A stretch of DNA of 23,439 bases from Massilia sp. UBA2709 (GCA_002354135.1 DEKZ01000057.1:5773-29211), one strand, 5' to 3'. Shown: positions 7,613 through 15,274, counted from the stretch's first letter. The notes: generated by a model from the letters alone, not told the origin. Translations and numbers: made by a program.

Positions 7613-7628
7613 AGCAAAAAATATGCCA
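7613..7628 (-). promoter_or_regulatory. Sigma-54 (RpoN) -24/-12 promoter of the PEP-CTERM gene
   Basis: The minus strand reads TGGCATATTTTTTGCT. It matches the sigma-54 consensus TGGCACGNNNNTTGCW at TGGCA and TTGCT, with the invariant GG and GC separated by exactly 10 bases. Transcription would start near 7601, leaving a leader of about 54 nt with a good ribosome binding site before the ATG at 7547. PEP-CTERM genes are known to be controlled by the PrsK/PrsR two-component pair acting with RpoN, which supports the call. Confidence 0.68.
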
Positions 7629-7712
7629 TTAGAAAATACTTTGAGAAATCAGATGTTTACCTTTGGCAATATAATTCTCATTGCCAGATTGTAAAAATCT
7701 TCGACATACCAA

Positions 7713-7749
7713 CAGGTAATATCAACGCGTCCGCGGACCCATCAGGTAA
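7713..7749. promoter_or_regulatory. Candidate upstream activator repeats for the sigma-54 promoter
   Basis: The heptamer CAGGTAA occurs at 7713-7719 and again at 7743-7749, exactly 30 bp apart (about three helical turns), each preceded by CCAA or CCAT-like bases. They lie about 110-150 bp upstream of the predicted sigma-54 start, the normal distance for an enhancer-binding protein such as PrsR. The rest of the 329-bp gap 7548-7876 is AT-rich and holds no gene. Confidence 0.35.
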
Positions 7750-7806
7750 GTTGTCTATACATGTTTGTATGCTTTTGTTTCACTATGACGATAGGGCAAT
7801 AAAGCC

Positions 7807-7815
7807 TGCTATGAT
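7807..7815 (+). promoter_or_regulatory. Candidate extended -10 promoter for first M3 peptidase
   Basis: TGCTATGAT is an extended -10 element (TGn plus TATGAT). ATGACG at 7785-7790 is a partial -35 at 19-bp spacing. A start near 7822 would give a leader of about 55 nt ahead of the ATG at 7877. Confidence 0.45.
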
Positions 7816-7876
7816 CTGGCGCGCAGCTGTCGGCGGCGATCCCGCGGGCAGTCCCTTCGAGTTCGTGAGAGAGACC

Positions 7877-10012
7877 ATGAAACGTCCACAAATGCTCATC
7901 ATCGCGGCCAGCCTGGCGTTCGCCGGCGCGGCCTTTGCTGCTCCCGCCGGCTCCGGCACAGTCCTGGATGCCTCCAACCCCTTCGCCAAGCCGAGCGCGC
8001 TGCCGTTCGAGTATCCGGCCTTCGACAAGATCAAGGACGAGCACTACCTGCCGGCCTATGCCGCGGGCATGCGCGAACAGCTGCGCGAAGTGGCGAGCAT
8101 CGCCAACAACAAGGCGGCGCCGACTTTTGACAACACCATCGTCGCGCTGGAGCGCTCGGGCCAGATGCTCGCGCGCGTCGCTGCCGTGTTCTCGAACCTG
8201 CAGACCGCCAACACGAACGACCGCCTGGATGCGATCGACCGCGAGATGTCGCCCAAGCTGGCGGCGCACAGCGACGCCATCCACCTCAACCCGAAGCTGT
8301 TCAAGCGCGTCGAGACCCTGTACAACAAGCGCGACAGCCTGGGCCTGGACGCCGAAGCGGCCTTCCTGCTCGAGCGCTACTACAAGGAATTCGTGCGCGC
8401 CGGCGCCAAGCTGTCCGCCGCCGACAAGGAAAAACTGAAGGCCTACAACGGCCAGATCGCCTCCCTGCAGTCCGAGTTCTCGCAGCGCGTGCTGAAGGAA
8501 GCGAACGCCTCGGCCCTGATCGTGAACACCCGTGAAGAACTGGCAGGCCTGTCCGACGCCGAGATCGCCGCCGCCGCTGCGGAAGCGAAGAAGCGCGGCC
8601 TGGACGGCAAGTACGCCATCGCCCTCGTCAACACCACCATCCAGCCGCCGCTGGCGAGCCTGACCAACCGCTCGGTGCGCGAGCGCCTGCAGGCGGCCTC
8701 GATGAACCGCGGCAGCCGCGGCGGCGAATTCGATACCCGCGAGCTGGTGTTGAAACTCGTTAAACTGCGCGCCGAACGCGCCACCCTGCTGGGCTACCCG
8801 AACTACGCCGCCTATTCGCAGGAACTGGAAACCGCGAAGAACCCGGCCGCCGTCAACAAGCTGCTGGCCGAACTGGCCAAGCCGGCCGTCGACAACGCGA
8901 AGAAGGAAGCGGGCGAGATCCAGAAGATCATCGACGCCGAAAAAGGTGGCTTCAAGGTCGCCGCCCACGACTGGGCCTACTACACCGATAAAGTGCGCGC
9001 CGCCCAGTACAACTTCGACGAGAACCAGCTGCGCCCCTACTTTGAACTGAACAACGTCCTGGTCAACGGCGTGTTCTTCGCCGCGACCAAGGAATACGGC
9101 ATCACCTTCAAGGAACGCAAGGACTTGCCGGTCTACGATCCGGACGTGCGCACCTTCGACGTCATCGACGCCAACGGCAAGCCGCTCGCGATCTTCATCT
9201 TCGACCCCTACGCACGCGGCAACAAGCAGGGCGGCGCCTGGATGAACGAGTACGTCTCGCAGTCCCACCTGCTGGGCAAGCACCCGGTCGTGGGCAACCA
9301 CCTGAACATCCCGAAGCCGCCCGCGGGCGAGCCGACGCTGATGACCTACGACGAGGTGCGCACCGCCTTCCACGAGTTCGGCCACGCCCTGCATGGCATG
9401 TTCTCGGACGTGAAATACCCGCACTTCTCGGGCACCAACGTGCCGCGCGACTTCGTCGAGTATCCGTCCCAGGTCAACGAGATGTGGGCGATCTGGCCGG
9501 AGGTCCTGGCCAACTACGCCAAGCACTACAAGACCGGCGCGGCGATGCCGAAGGAGCTGCTGGACAAGGTGGTCGCTTCCAAGAAGTTCAACCAGGGCTT
9601 CATGACGACCGAGTACCTGGCCGCCTCGCTGCTCGACCAGAAATGGCACCAGCTGACCCCGGCCCAGGTGCCGACCGACGTCCTGGCCTTCGAAGCGAAG
9701 GCCCTGAAGGACGCCGGCGTCGACTTCGCGCCGGTGCCGCCGCGCTACCGCACGACCTACTTCTCGCACTCGATGAACGGCGGCTACTCGGCCGGCTACT
9801 ACGCCTACCTGTGGAGCGAAAAGCTCGACGCCGACACCGTGCAGTGGTTCACCGAGAACGGCGGCCTGTCGCGCAAGAACGGCGACCACTTCCGCAAGAC
9901 CCTGCTGTCGCGCGGCGGCACCGCCGAGGCGATGGACCTGTTCCGCAACTTCCGCGGCCGCGATCCGATCATCGAGCCACTGCTCGAGCGCCGGGGCCTG
10001 ACGGCGCAGTAA
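7877..10012 (+). CDS. dcp: M3 family metallopeptidase, peptidyl-dipeptidase Dcp-like, paralog 1
   Basis: Encodes 711 residues, close to the 680-residue Dcp family size plus a signal peptide (cleavage after about residue 21, AAFA/AP). The zinc site HEFGH is at 499-503 with the third ligand E528 in DFVEYPSQ, the 29-residue H-to-E spacing of E. coli Dcp. The substrate-contact segment YFSHSMNGGYSAGYYAYLW, with its conserved tyrosines, lies near the C-terminus. N-terminal NNKAAPTFDNTIVALERSGQ is also Dcp-like. Expected to remove C-terminal dipeptides from peptides in the periplasm. The start was chosen for the signal peptide and the GAGAGAG ribosome binding site at 7867-7873; the frame is open further upstream without meaning. 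First of three tandem paralogs; a hairpin follows ten bases after the stop. Confidence 0.9.
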   Translation: MKRPQMLIIAASLAFAGAAFAAPAGSGTVLDASNPFAKPSALPFEYPAFDKIKDEHYLPAYAAGMREQLREVASIANNKAAPTFDNTIVALERSGQMLARVAAVFSNLQTANTNDRLDAIDREMSPKLAAHSDAIHLNPKLFKRVETLYNKRDSLGLDAEAAFLLERYYKEFVRAGAKLSAADKEKLKAYNGQIASLQSEFSQRVLKEANASALIVNTREELAGLSDAEIAAAAAEAKKRGLDGKYAIALVNTTIQPPLASLTNRSVRERLQAASMNRGSRGGEFDTRELVLKLVKLRAERATLLGYPNYAAYSQELETAKNPAAVNKLLAELAKPAVDNAKKEAGEIQKIIDAEKGGFKVAAHDWAYYTDKVRAAQYNFDENQLRPYFELNNVLVNGVFFAATKEYGITFKERKDLPVYDPDVRTFDVIDANGKPLAIFIFDPYARGNKQGGAWMNEYVSQSHLLGKHPVVGNHLNIPKPPAGEPTLMTYDEVRTAFHEFGHALHGMFSDVKYPHFSGTNVPRDFVEYPSQVNEMWAIWPEVLANYAKHYKTGAAMPKELLDKVVASKKFNQGFMTTEYLAASLLDQKWHQLTPAQVPTDVLAFEAKALKDAGVDFAPVPPRYRTTYFSHSMNGGYSAGYYAYLWSEKLDADTVQWFTENGGLSRKNGDHFRKTLLSRGGTAEAMDLFRNFRGRDPIIEPLLERRGLTAQ

Positions 10013-10021
10013 GCAAGGCAC

Positions 10022-10048
10022 GGCATGGGATGCAGCGCATCCCATGCC
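10022..10048 (+). terminator. Hairpin after first M3 peptidase
   Basis: A perfect 12-bp stem (10022-10033 with 10037-10048) closes a 3-nt loop ten bases after the stop codon. The downstream run is only TT-CATCGTTT, so it is a weak intrinsic terminator or an mRNA 3'-end stabiliser. Confidence 0.55.
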
Positions 10049-10083
10049 TTCATCGTTTGCCATGCAGTCCAGCACGGGATCTG

Positions 10084-10107
10084 CCTGCCGGGAGACAGGC
10101 CGGCAGG
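10084..10107 (+). repeat. Short inverted repeat in the leader of the second M3 peptidase
   Basis: CCTGCCGG (10084-10091) and CCGGCAGG (10100-10107) form an 8-bp stem with an 8-nt loop, 40 bp ahead of the second peptidase start. Could be an operator or a leader hairpin. No convincing promoter is seen in 10049-10147. Confidence 0.4.
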
Positions 10108-10147
10108 TCCCATCACATATTTCCAACACCACTACAAACAGAGACAC

Positions 10148-12271
10148 ATGAACCGTCCCCGCATGCTCCTGATCGCCGCCAGCGTCGCCGCGGCCAACCT
10201 CGCCTGGGCCGCGCCGAGCGCTTCGCTCGATGCCGCCAACCCCTTCGCCAAGCCGAGCACCCTGCAGTACGGCTACCCGGCCTTCGACAAGATCAAGAAC
10301 GAGCACTTTGCGCCGGCCTTCGACGCAGGCATGCGCCAGCAGGCCGCCGAGGTCGAGGCGATCGCCAACAACAAGGCCGCACCGACGTTTGAAAACACCA
10401 TCGTCGCGATGGAGCGCTCGGGCCAGCTGCTGACCCGCGTGCAGGCCGTGTTCCAGGCCCTGATCGGTTCCTACACCAACGACCAGCTGCAGGCGCTGGA
10501 CAAGGAGCTGGCGCCGAAGCTGGCCGCGCACGGCGACGCGATCCGCCTGAACCCCAAGCTGTACGCCCGCATCAAGGCCTTGTACGACAAGCGCAACAGC
10601 CTCAAGCTCGACGCCGAATCGACCTACCTGATCGAGCGCTACCACAAGGACTTCGTGCGCGCCGGCGCCCAGCTGTCGGAAGCGGACAAAGCCAAGCTGA
10701 AGGCCATGAACAGCCAGCTCGCCGCCCTGCAGACCCAGTTCAGCCAGAACGTGCTGAAGGAAGTGAACGCCTCGGCCTTCGTGGTCGACAGCCGCGAGGA
10801 ACTGGCCGGCCTGCCGGAAAAGGCAATCGTTGCCGCCGCGGCTGAAGCGAAGAAGCGCGGCCTGGAAGGCAAGTTCGTGTTCCCGGTCGTGAACACGACC
10901 CAGCAGCCCTTGATGTCGACCCTGAGCAATCGCGGCACCCGCGAGAAACTGTTGACCCTGTCGATGGCGCGCGGTTCGCGCGGCGGCGAGTTCGACAACC
11001 GCGAAGTCGTGCTGAAGCTGGCCAAGCTGCGCGCCGACCGCGCCGAGCTGCTCGGCTACGAAAGCCACGCCGCCTACTCGCTGGCAGACCAGACCGCCAA
11101 GACCACCGGCGCCGTCAACAAGCTGCTGTCCGACCTGACCGTGCCGGCCGTGCGCAACGCCGGCAAGGAAGCGCTTGAAATCCAGCAGGTGATCGATGCG
11201 GAAAAGGGCAATTTCAAGGTCGCGGCCTATGACTGGAACTACTACAGCGACAAGGTGCGCGCCGCCAAGTACGCCTTCGATGCGAACGAGCTGAAGCCTT
11301 ATTTCGAGTTCAACAACGTCCTGAACGGCGCCTTCTTCGCAGCCAACCAGCTGTGGGGCATCACCTTCAAGGAGCGCAAGGACCTGCCGGTCTATGACCC
11401 GGACGTGCGCGTGTACGACATCTTCGAAGAAAACGGCACCCACCTGGCGATTTTTGTCGTCGACCCGTATGCGCGTCCGAATAAGCGCGGCGGCGCCTGG
11501 ATGAGCGCCCTGGTCACCCAGAGCAAGCTGCTGGGTAACAAGCCGGTCATTACCAACAACCTGAACCTGGTCAAGCCGGCCGCGGGCGAACCGACCCTGC
11601 TGTCCTGGGACGAAGTGCGCACCACCTTCCACGAATTCGGCCACGGCACCCACGGCTGGTTCTCGAACGTGAAGTACCCGCGCTTCTCGGGCACCAGCGT
11701 GCCGCGCGACTATGTCGAGCTGCCGTCCCAGGTCTACGAGATGTGGATGGCCTGGCCGGAAGTGCTGGCCAACTACGCCAGGCATTACCAGACCGGTGCG
11801 CCGATGCCGAAGGAACTGCTGGACAAATTGCGCGCTTCGCAGCGCTTCAACGAGGGTTATCGCACCACCGAGTACCTGGCGGCAGCGGTGCTGGACCAGA
11901 AATGGCACCAGCTGGGCTCGAAGGCGATCCCGACCGATGTGAAATCGTTCGAAGCGCAGGCGCTGAAGGAAGCCGGCCTTGACTTCGGCCCGGTCCCGCC
12001 GCGCTACAGCTCGACCTACTTCTCGCACGCCTTCTCGGGCGGCTACTCGGCCGGCTACTACAGCTACCTGTGGGCCGAGCGCCTCGACGCCGACGCCGGC
12101 GAGTGGTTCAAGGAAAACGGCGGCCTGCTGCGCAAGAACGGCGAGCGCTTCCGTCAGATGGTGCTGTCGAAGGGCGGCACCATGGATGCGGTCGAGATGT
12201 ACCGTTCCTTCCGCGGCCGCGATCCGGAAATCGGACCGCTGCTGGAGCGTCGCGGGTTGACGGCTGAGTGA
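10148..12271 (+). CDS. dcp: M3 family metallopeptidase, peptidyl-dipeptidase Dcp-like, paralog 2
   Basis: Encodes 707 residues starting MNRPRMLLIAAS, with a signal peptide cleaved after about residue 21 (AWA/AP), so periplasmic. Zinc ligands are H495 and H499 of HEFGH and E524. The residues after the motif are GTHGWF instead of the ALHGMF of its neighbours, a change next to the metal site. The segment YFSHAFSGGYSAGYYSYLW is intact. It differs from paralogs 1 and 3 throughout the C-terminal quarter (AERLDADAGEWFKENGG, KNGERFRQMVLSKGG), yet shares ERKDLPVYDPDVR with paralog 1 and the N-terminal region with paralog 3. Start chosen for the signal peptide; the frame is open upstream to 10025 without support. 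The ribosome binding site is weak (AGAGAC). Confidence 0.9.
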   Translation: MNRPRMLLIAASVAAANLAWAAPSASLDAANPFAKPSTLQYGYPAFDKIKNEHFAPAFDAGMRQQAAEVEAIANNKAAPTFENTIVAMERSGQLLTRVQAVFQALIGSYTNDQLQALDKELAPKLAAHGDAIRLNPKLYARIKALYDKRNSLKLDAESTYLIERYHKDFVRAGAQLSEADKAKLKAMNSQLAALQTQFSQNVLKEVNASAFVVDSREELAGLPEKAIVAAAAEAKKRGLEGKFVFPVVNTTQQPLMSTLSNRGTREKLLTLSMARGSRGGEFDNREVVLKLAKLRADRAELLGYESHAAYSLADQTAKTTGAVNKLLSDLTVPAVRNAGKEALEIQQVIDAEKGNFKVAAYDWNYYSDKVRAAKYAFDANELKPYFEFNNVLNGAFFAANQLWGITFKERKDLPVYDPDVRVYDIFEENGTHLAIFVVDPYARPNKRGGAWMSALVTQSKLLGNKPVITNNLNLVKPAAGEPTLLSWDEVRTTFHEFGHGTHGWFSNVKYPRFSGTSVPRDYVELPSQVYEMWMAWPEVLANYARHYQTGAPMPKELLDKLRASQRFNEGYRTTEYLAAAVLDQKWHQLGSKAIPTDVKSFEAQALKEAGLDFGPVPPRYSSTYFSHAFSGGYSAGYYSYLWAERLDADAGEWFKENGGLLRKNGERFRQMVLSKGGTMDAVEMYRSFRGRDPEIGPLLERRGLTAE

Positions 12272-12289
12272 TTTGCGATAGCGGCGGGC

Positions 12290-12326
12290 TGGCGGTGGCG
12301 CTAACGCTGCTCCGTCTGCACCGCCA
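12290..12326 (+). terminator. Hairpin downstream of second M3 peptidase
   Basis: TGGCGGTG (12290-12297) pairs with CACCGCCA (12319-12326) around a 21-nt loop, 18 bases after the stop of paralog 2. There is no T-tract, so it is at best a weak or Rho-assisted transcript end. Confidence 0.35.
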
Positions 12327-12344
12327 ACAATGAACATCGTTCCG

Positions 12345-12398
12345 CGTGGGCAGTGGGGCTGGCTAAATGCCGGCACCACAAAGTGCCCACCCTACGGG
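12345..12398. repeat. Dispersed intergenic repeat, copy 2
   Basis: CGTGGGCA (12345-12352) and TGCCCACCCTACGGG (12384-12398) form an interrupted copy of the repeat also seen at 5-20 and 14612-14674. GTGGGCA and TGCCCAC can pair across a 31-nt insert. Its right end runs directly into the terminator-like hairpin in front of the third peptidase. Confidence 0.7.
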
Positions 12399-12424
12399 TG
12401 GCTTCGGTGGCCGCCCGGTTTTTT
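12395..12424 (+). terminator. Intrinsic terminator / possible attenuator before third M3 peptidase
   Basis: An 8-bp GC-rich stem (12395-12402 with 12410-12417, one G-T pair) is followed by G and six T residues (12419-12424). The ribosome binding site GGAAGAG starts five bases later and the ATG is at 12441, so no promoter fits between. The left arm can instead pair with the repeat (CCACCC 12387-12392 with GGGTGG 12396-12401), which would prevent the terminator. It may simply end the paralog 2 transcript, or act as a leader attenuator. Confidence 0.65.
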
Positions 12425-12440
12425 ATCTGGAAGAGTATTT

Positions 12441-14561
12441 ATGAATCGTCCTCAAATGTTGTTGATCGCCGCCAGCGTCGCCGTCGCGAACCTGGCATAT
12501 GCCCAACCGGCGTCCCTGCTGGAAGCGTCGAATCCGTTCGCCAAGCCGAGCACCCTGCAGTACCAGTACCCGGCCTTTGACAAGATCAAGAACGAACACT
12601 TCGCGCCCGCGTTTGCCGAAGGCATGCGCCAGGAAGCGGCCGAGATGGAGGCGATTGCCAACAACAAGGCGGCGCCGACGTTCGACAACACCATCGTCGC
12701 GATGGAGCGTTCGGGCCGCCTGCTCGACCGCGTCAGCTCGGTCTTCGGCACCCTGCAGGGCTCGTACACGAACGACACCCTGCAGGCCCTGGCCAAGGAA
12801 CTGTCGCCGAAGCTGGCCGCGCACAACGACGCGATCCGCCTGAACCCGAAACTGTACGCGCGCATCAAGGCGCTGTACGACAAGCGCGACAAGCTGAACC
12901 TGGACGCCGAGTCGACATACCTGCTCGAGCGCTACCACACCGACTTCGTACGCGCCGGCGCCAAGCTCTCGAGCGCCGACAAGGACAAGCTGAAGGCGAT
13001 GAACGGCCAGCTGGCCGCGCTGTCGACCCAGTTCGCCCAGAACGTGCTGAAGGAAGCCAACGCCTCGGCCCTGGTGGTCGACACCCGCGCCGAACTGGCC
13101 GGCATGAGCGACAAGCAGATCGACGCCGCCGCCGCGGAAGGTAAAAAGCGTGGCCTGGACGGCAAGTTCGTGATCCCGGTCGTGAACACTACCCAGCAGG
13201 CGGCCCTGTCGGTGCTGACCAACCGCACCACCCGCGAAAAGCTGCTGGCCGCCTCGCTGGCGCGCGGCTCCCACGGCGGCGAGTTCGACAACCGCGACAT
13301 CGTGCTGAAGATCGCCAAGCTGCGCGCCGAACGCGCCGTGCTGCTGGGCTACCCGAACTACGCCGCCTACAACCTGGAAGACCAGACCGCGAAGACCACC
13401 GGCGCCGTCAACAGCCTGCTGGCCGAGTTCGCCAAGCCGGCCGTGAACAACGCGAAAAAGGAAGCGGCCGAGATCCAGAAAGTCATCGACGCCGAGAAGG
13501 GGGGCTTCCAGCTCGCCGCCCACGACTGGGCCTTCTACAGCGACAAGGTACGCCAGCAGCGCTACGCCTTCGACGCCGGCCAGCTGCGCCCGTACTTCGA
13601 GCTGAACCGCGTGCTGCAGGACGGCGTGTTCTTCGCCGCGAACAAGGAATTCGGCCTCACCTTCAAGGAACGCACCGACCTGCCGACCTATGTCGAGGAC
13701 GTGCGCACCTTCGACGTGTTCGACGCCGACGGCAAGCAGCTGGCGATCTTCACCTTCGACCCCTACGCGCGCGCCAACAAGCGCGGCGGCGCCTGGGCCA
13801 ATGCCCTGGTCGGCCAGAGCAAGCTGCTGGGCACGAAGCCCGTCATCGCCAACAACCTGAACATCGCCAAGCCGGCCGCGGGCGAGCCGACCCTGCTCAC
13901 CTACGACGAAGTGCGCACCACCTTCCACGAGTTCGGCCACGCGCTGCACAGCATGTTCTCGGAAGTGAAATACCCGCGCCTGGCGCGCGTGCCGCGCGAC
14001 TACGTCGAGTTCCCGTCGCAGGTCAACGAGATGTGGATGGCCTGGCCGGAAGTGCTGGCGAATTATGCCAAGCACTACCAGACCGGCGAGCCGATGCCGA
14101 AGGAACTGCTCGACAAGGTGCAGGCTTCCGCGCAGTTCAACGAAGGCTTCCGCACCACCGAGTACCTGGCCGCCTCGCTGCTGGACCAGGCCTGGCACCA
14201 GCTGAGCCCCTCGCAGATCCCGACCGACGTGCTCGCGTTTGAAGCGCAGGCCCTGAAGAAGGCCGGCGTCGACTTCGCACCGGTGCCGCCGCGCTACCGC
14301 ACGACCTACTTCTCGCACACCTTCTCGGGCGGCTACTCGGCCGGCTACTACGGCTACCTGTGGGCCGAGAAGCTGGACGCGGACACCGTGAACTGGTTCA
14401 AGGAACACGGCGGCCTGACCCGCAAGAACGGCGACCACTTCCGCAAGACCCTGCTCTCGCGCGGCGGCACGCTGGACGCGATGCAGATGTACCGCAACTT
14501 CAGCGGCCGCGATGCGCAGGTGCAGCCGCTGCTGGAGCGCCGTGGTTTGACGGGCGAGTAA
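12441..14561 (+). CDS. dcp: M3 family metallopeptidase, peptidyl-dipeptidase Dcp-like, paralog 3
   Basis: Encodes 706 residues starting MNRPQMLLIAAS; signal peptide cleaved after about residue 21 (AYA/QP), so periplasmic. Zinc ligands are H496 and H500 of HEFGHALH and E523. The loop between the histidines and the glutamate reads KYPRLARVPRDYVE, two residues shorter than KYPxFSGTxVPRDxVE in the other two copies, so the conserved SGT element is lost. The C-terminal GGYSAGYYGYLW segment is present. GGAAGAG at 12429-12435 is a strong ribosome binding site. The frame is open upstream to an ATG at 12330, but those residues come from the intergenic repeat and would bury the signal peptide. Likely a third isozyme for periplasmic peptide turnover with altered activity or specificity. 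Confidence 0.9.
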   Translation: MNRPQMLLIAASVAVANLAYAQPASLLEASNPFAKPSTLQYQYPAFDKIKNEHFAPAFAEGMRQEAAEMEAIANNKAAPTFDNTIVAMERSGRLLDRVSSVFGTLQGSYTNDTLQALAKELSPKLAAHNDAIRLNPKLYARIKALYDKRDKLNLDAESTYLLERYHTDFVRAGAKLSSADKDKLKAMNGQLAALSTQFAQNVLKEANASALVVDTRAELAGMSDKQIDAAAAEGKKRGLDGKFVIPVVNTTQQAALSVLTNRTTREKLLAASLARGSHGGEFDNRDIVLKIAKLRAERAVLLGYPNYAAYNLEDQTAKTTGAVNSLLAEFAKPAVNNAKKEAAEIQKVIDAEKGGFQLAAHDWAFYSDKVRQQRYAFDAGQLRPYFELNRVLQDGVFFAANKEFGLTFKERTDLPTYVEDVRTFDVFDADGKQLAIFTFDPYARANKRGGAWANALVGQSKLLGTKPVIANNLNIAKPAAGEPTLLTYDEVRTTFHEFGHALHSMFSEVKYPRLARVPRDYVEFPSQVNEMWMAWPEVLANYAKHYQTGEPMPKELLDKVQASAQFNEGFRTTEYLAASLLDQAWHQLSPSQIPTDVLAFEAQALKKAGVDFAPVPPRYRTTYFSHTFSGGYSAGYYGYLWAEKLDADTVNWFKEHGGLTRKNGDHFRKTLLSRGGTLDAMQMYRNFSGRDAQVQPLLERRGLTGE

Positions 14562-14611
14562 TTTGCGCGCTGATCTGCCGGCGCTTGTGCGGCTGATCTG
14601 ACGTTGTACAG

Positions 14612-14674
14612 CGTGGGCTCGGGAGCCCACCCTACGAAAGGCGGCATATCGTAGGGTGGGCACCTGTGCCCACG
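14612..14674. repeat. Dispersed intergenic repeat, inverted doublet (copies 3 and 4)
   Basis: Copy 3 (14612-14636) has CGTGGGC, a 6-nt loop, then GCCCACCCTACG. Copy 4 (14650-14674) begins with CGTAGGGTGGGC and ends with GTGCCCACG. They are head-to-head inverted around 13 bp, so each can form a small hairpin or both can form one long stem. This REP/BIME-like doublet fills most of the 202-bp gap 14562-14763 between paralog 3 and the VF530 gene; I see no gene in that gap. Confidence 0.8.
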
Positions 14675-14763
14675 CGGTCTTTCGTGTCCATGAACACCCC
14701 ACCGTCCCCGACGAATCCGGTGTATAAACAACCGATTCTCACTTCGACAACCCACCCCAAGCG

Positions 14764-14976
14764 ATGAGTGCTCAACCCCTCCACGGTATTACCTTAGAAT
14801 CGCTGTTAACCCGCCTGGTCGAGCACTACGGCTGGGACGGACTCGGCCGCCGGATCGACATCAACTGTTTCCAGAAGGATCCGAGTATCAAGTCGAGCCT
14901 GAAGTTCCTGCGCCGCACGCCCTGGGCGCGCGAGCAGGTCGAGAAGCTGTACCTCGAGACCCGCTTCCCCAACTAG
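14764..14976 (+). CDS. VF530 family (DUF2132) small DNA-binding protein
   Basis: Encodes 70 residues. The sequence LHGITLESLLTRLVEHYGW, then INCFQKDPSIKSSLKFLRRT and PWAREQVEKLYL, is the near-complete signature of the VF530/DUF2132 family, a small helical protein whose founding structure was linked to DNA binding; its cellular role is not known. No signal peptide or membrane segment. No strong Shine-Dalgarno precedes the ATG. It lies 13 nt ahead of the DUF4404 gene on the same strand, and the two probably form a short operon ending at the hairpin near 15309-15347. Confidence 0.9.
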   Translation: MSAQPLHGITLESLLTRLVEHYGWDGLGRRIDINCFQKDPSIKSSLKFLRRTPWAREQVEKLYLETRFPN

Positions 14977-14989
14977 AGCGAGAAACGAC

Positions 14990-15274
14990 ATGCTGAACGA
15001 GAACGAATCGAACCTGAAGGCGCACCTCAAAACGCTGCACCGCAGCCTGTCCGAGACCGACGAGGTCGACGAGGAGCTGCAGATGCTGCTGCGCCAGCTC
15101 GACGGCGACATCAAGCAGGTGCTGGAGCGCCGCGCCGACCAGGACCTCGACGCCAACACCTATGGCCTGGGTTCGCGCACCCAGGAACTGAGCGCCCGCT
15201 TCACCGCGCGCCACCCGAACGTGGCCACCACGCTGCGCGAACTCGGCAACATTCTGTCGAGTATGGGAATTTGA
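14990..15274 (+). CDS. DUF4404 family protein
   Basis: Encodes 94 residues, mainly helical with heptad-like leucines (LKTLHRSLSETDEVDEELQ...LLRQLDGDIKQVLERR), ending in RHPNVATTLRELGNILSSMGI-type wording that marks DUF4404. Function unknown; soluble and acidic in the first half. GAGCGAG at 14976-14982 can serve as ribosome binding site. Probably cotranscribed with the VF530 gene 13 nt upstream. Confidence 0.82.
   Translation: MLNENESNLKAHLKTLHRSLSETDEVDEELQMLLRQLDGDIKQVLERRADQDLDANTYGLGSRTQELSARFTARHPNVATTLRELGNILSSMGI

Noticed and set aside
7742..12379. 1545-residue antisense open frame over the first two peptidases (and similar long antisense frames at 12423-14702 and 2255-4198)
   Set aside because: They lie exactly opposite real genes in high-GC codon phase, have repetitive Val/Gly/Arg/Gln composition and no recognisable domain; they are shadows of the sense genes.
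12330..12440. Upstream in-frame start for the third peptidase
   Set aside because: The extra residues are encoded by the intergenic repeat and the terminator and would put the signal peptide inside the protein. The ATG at 12441 has a strong ribosome binding site.
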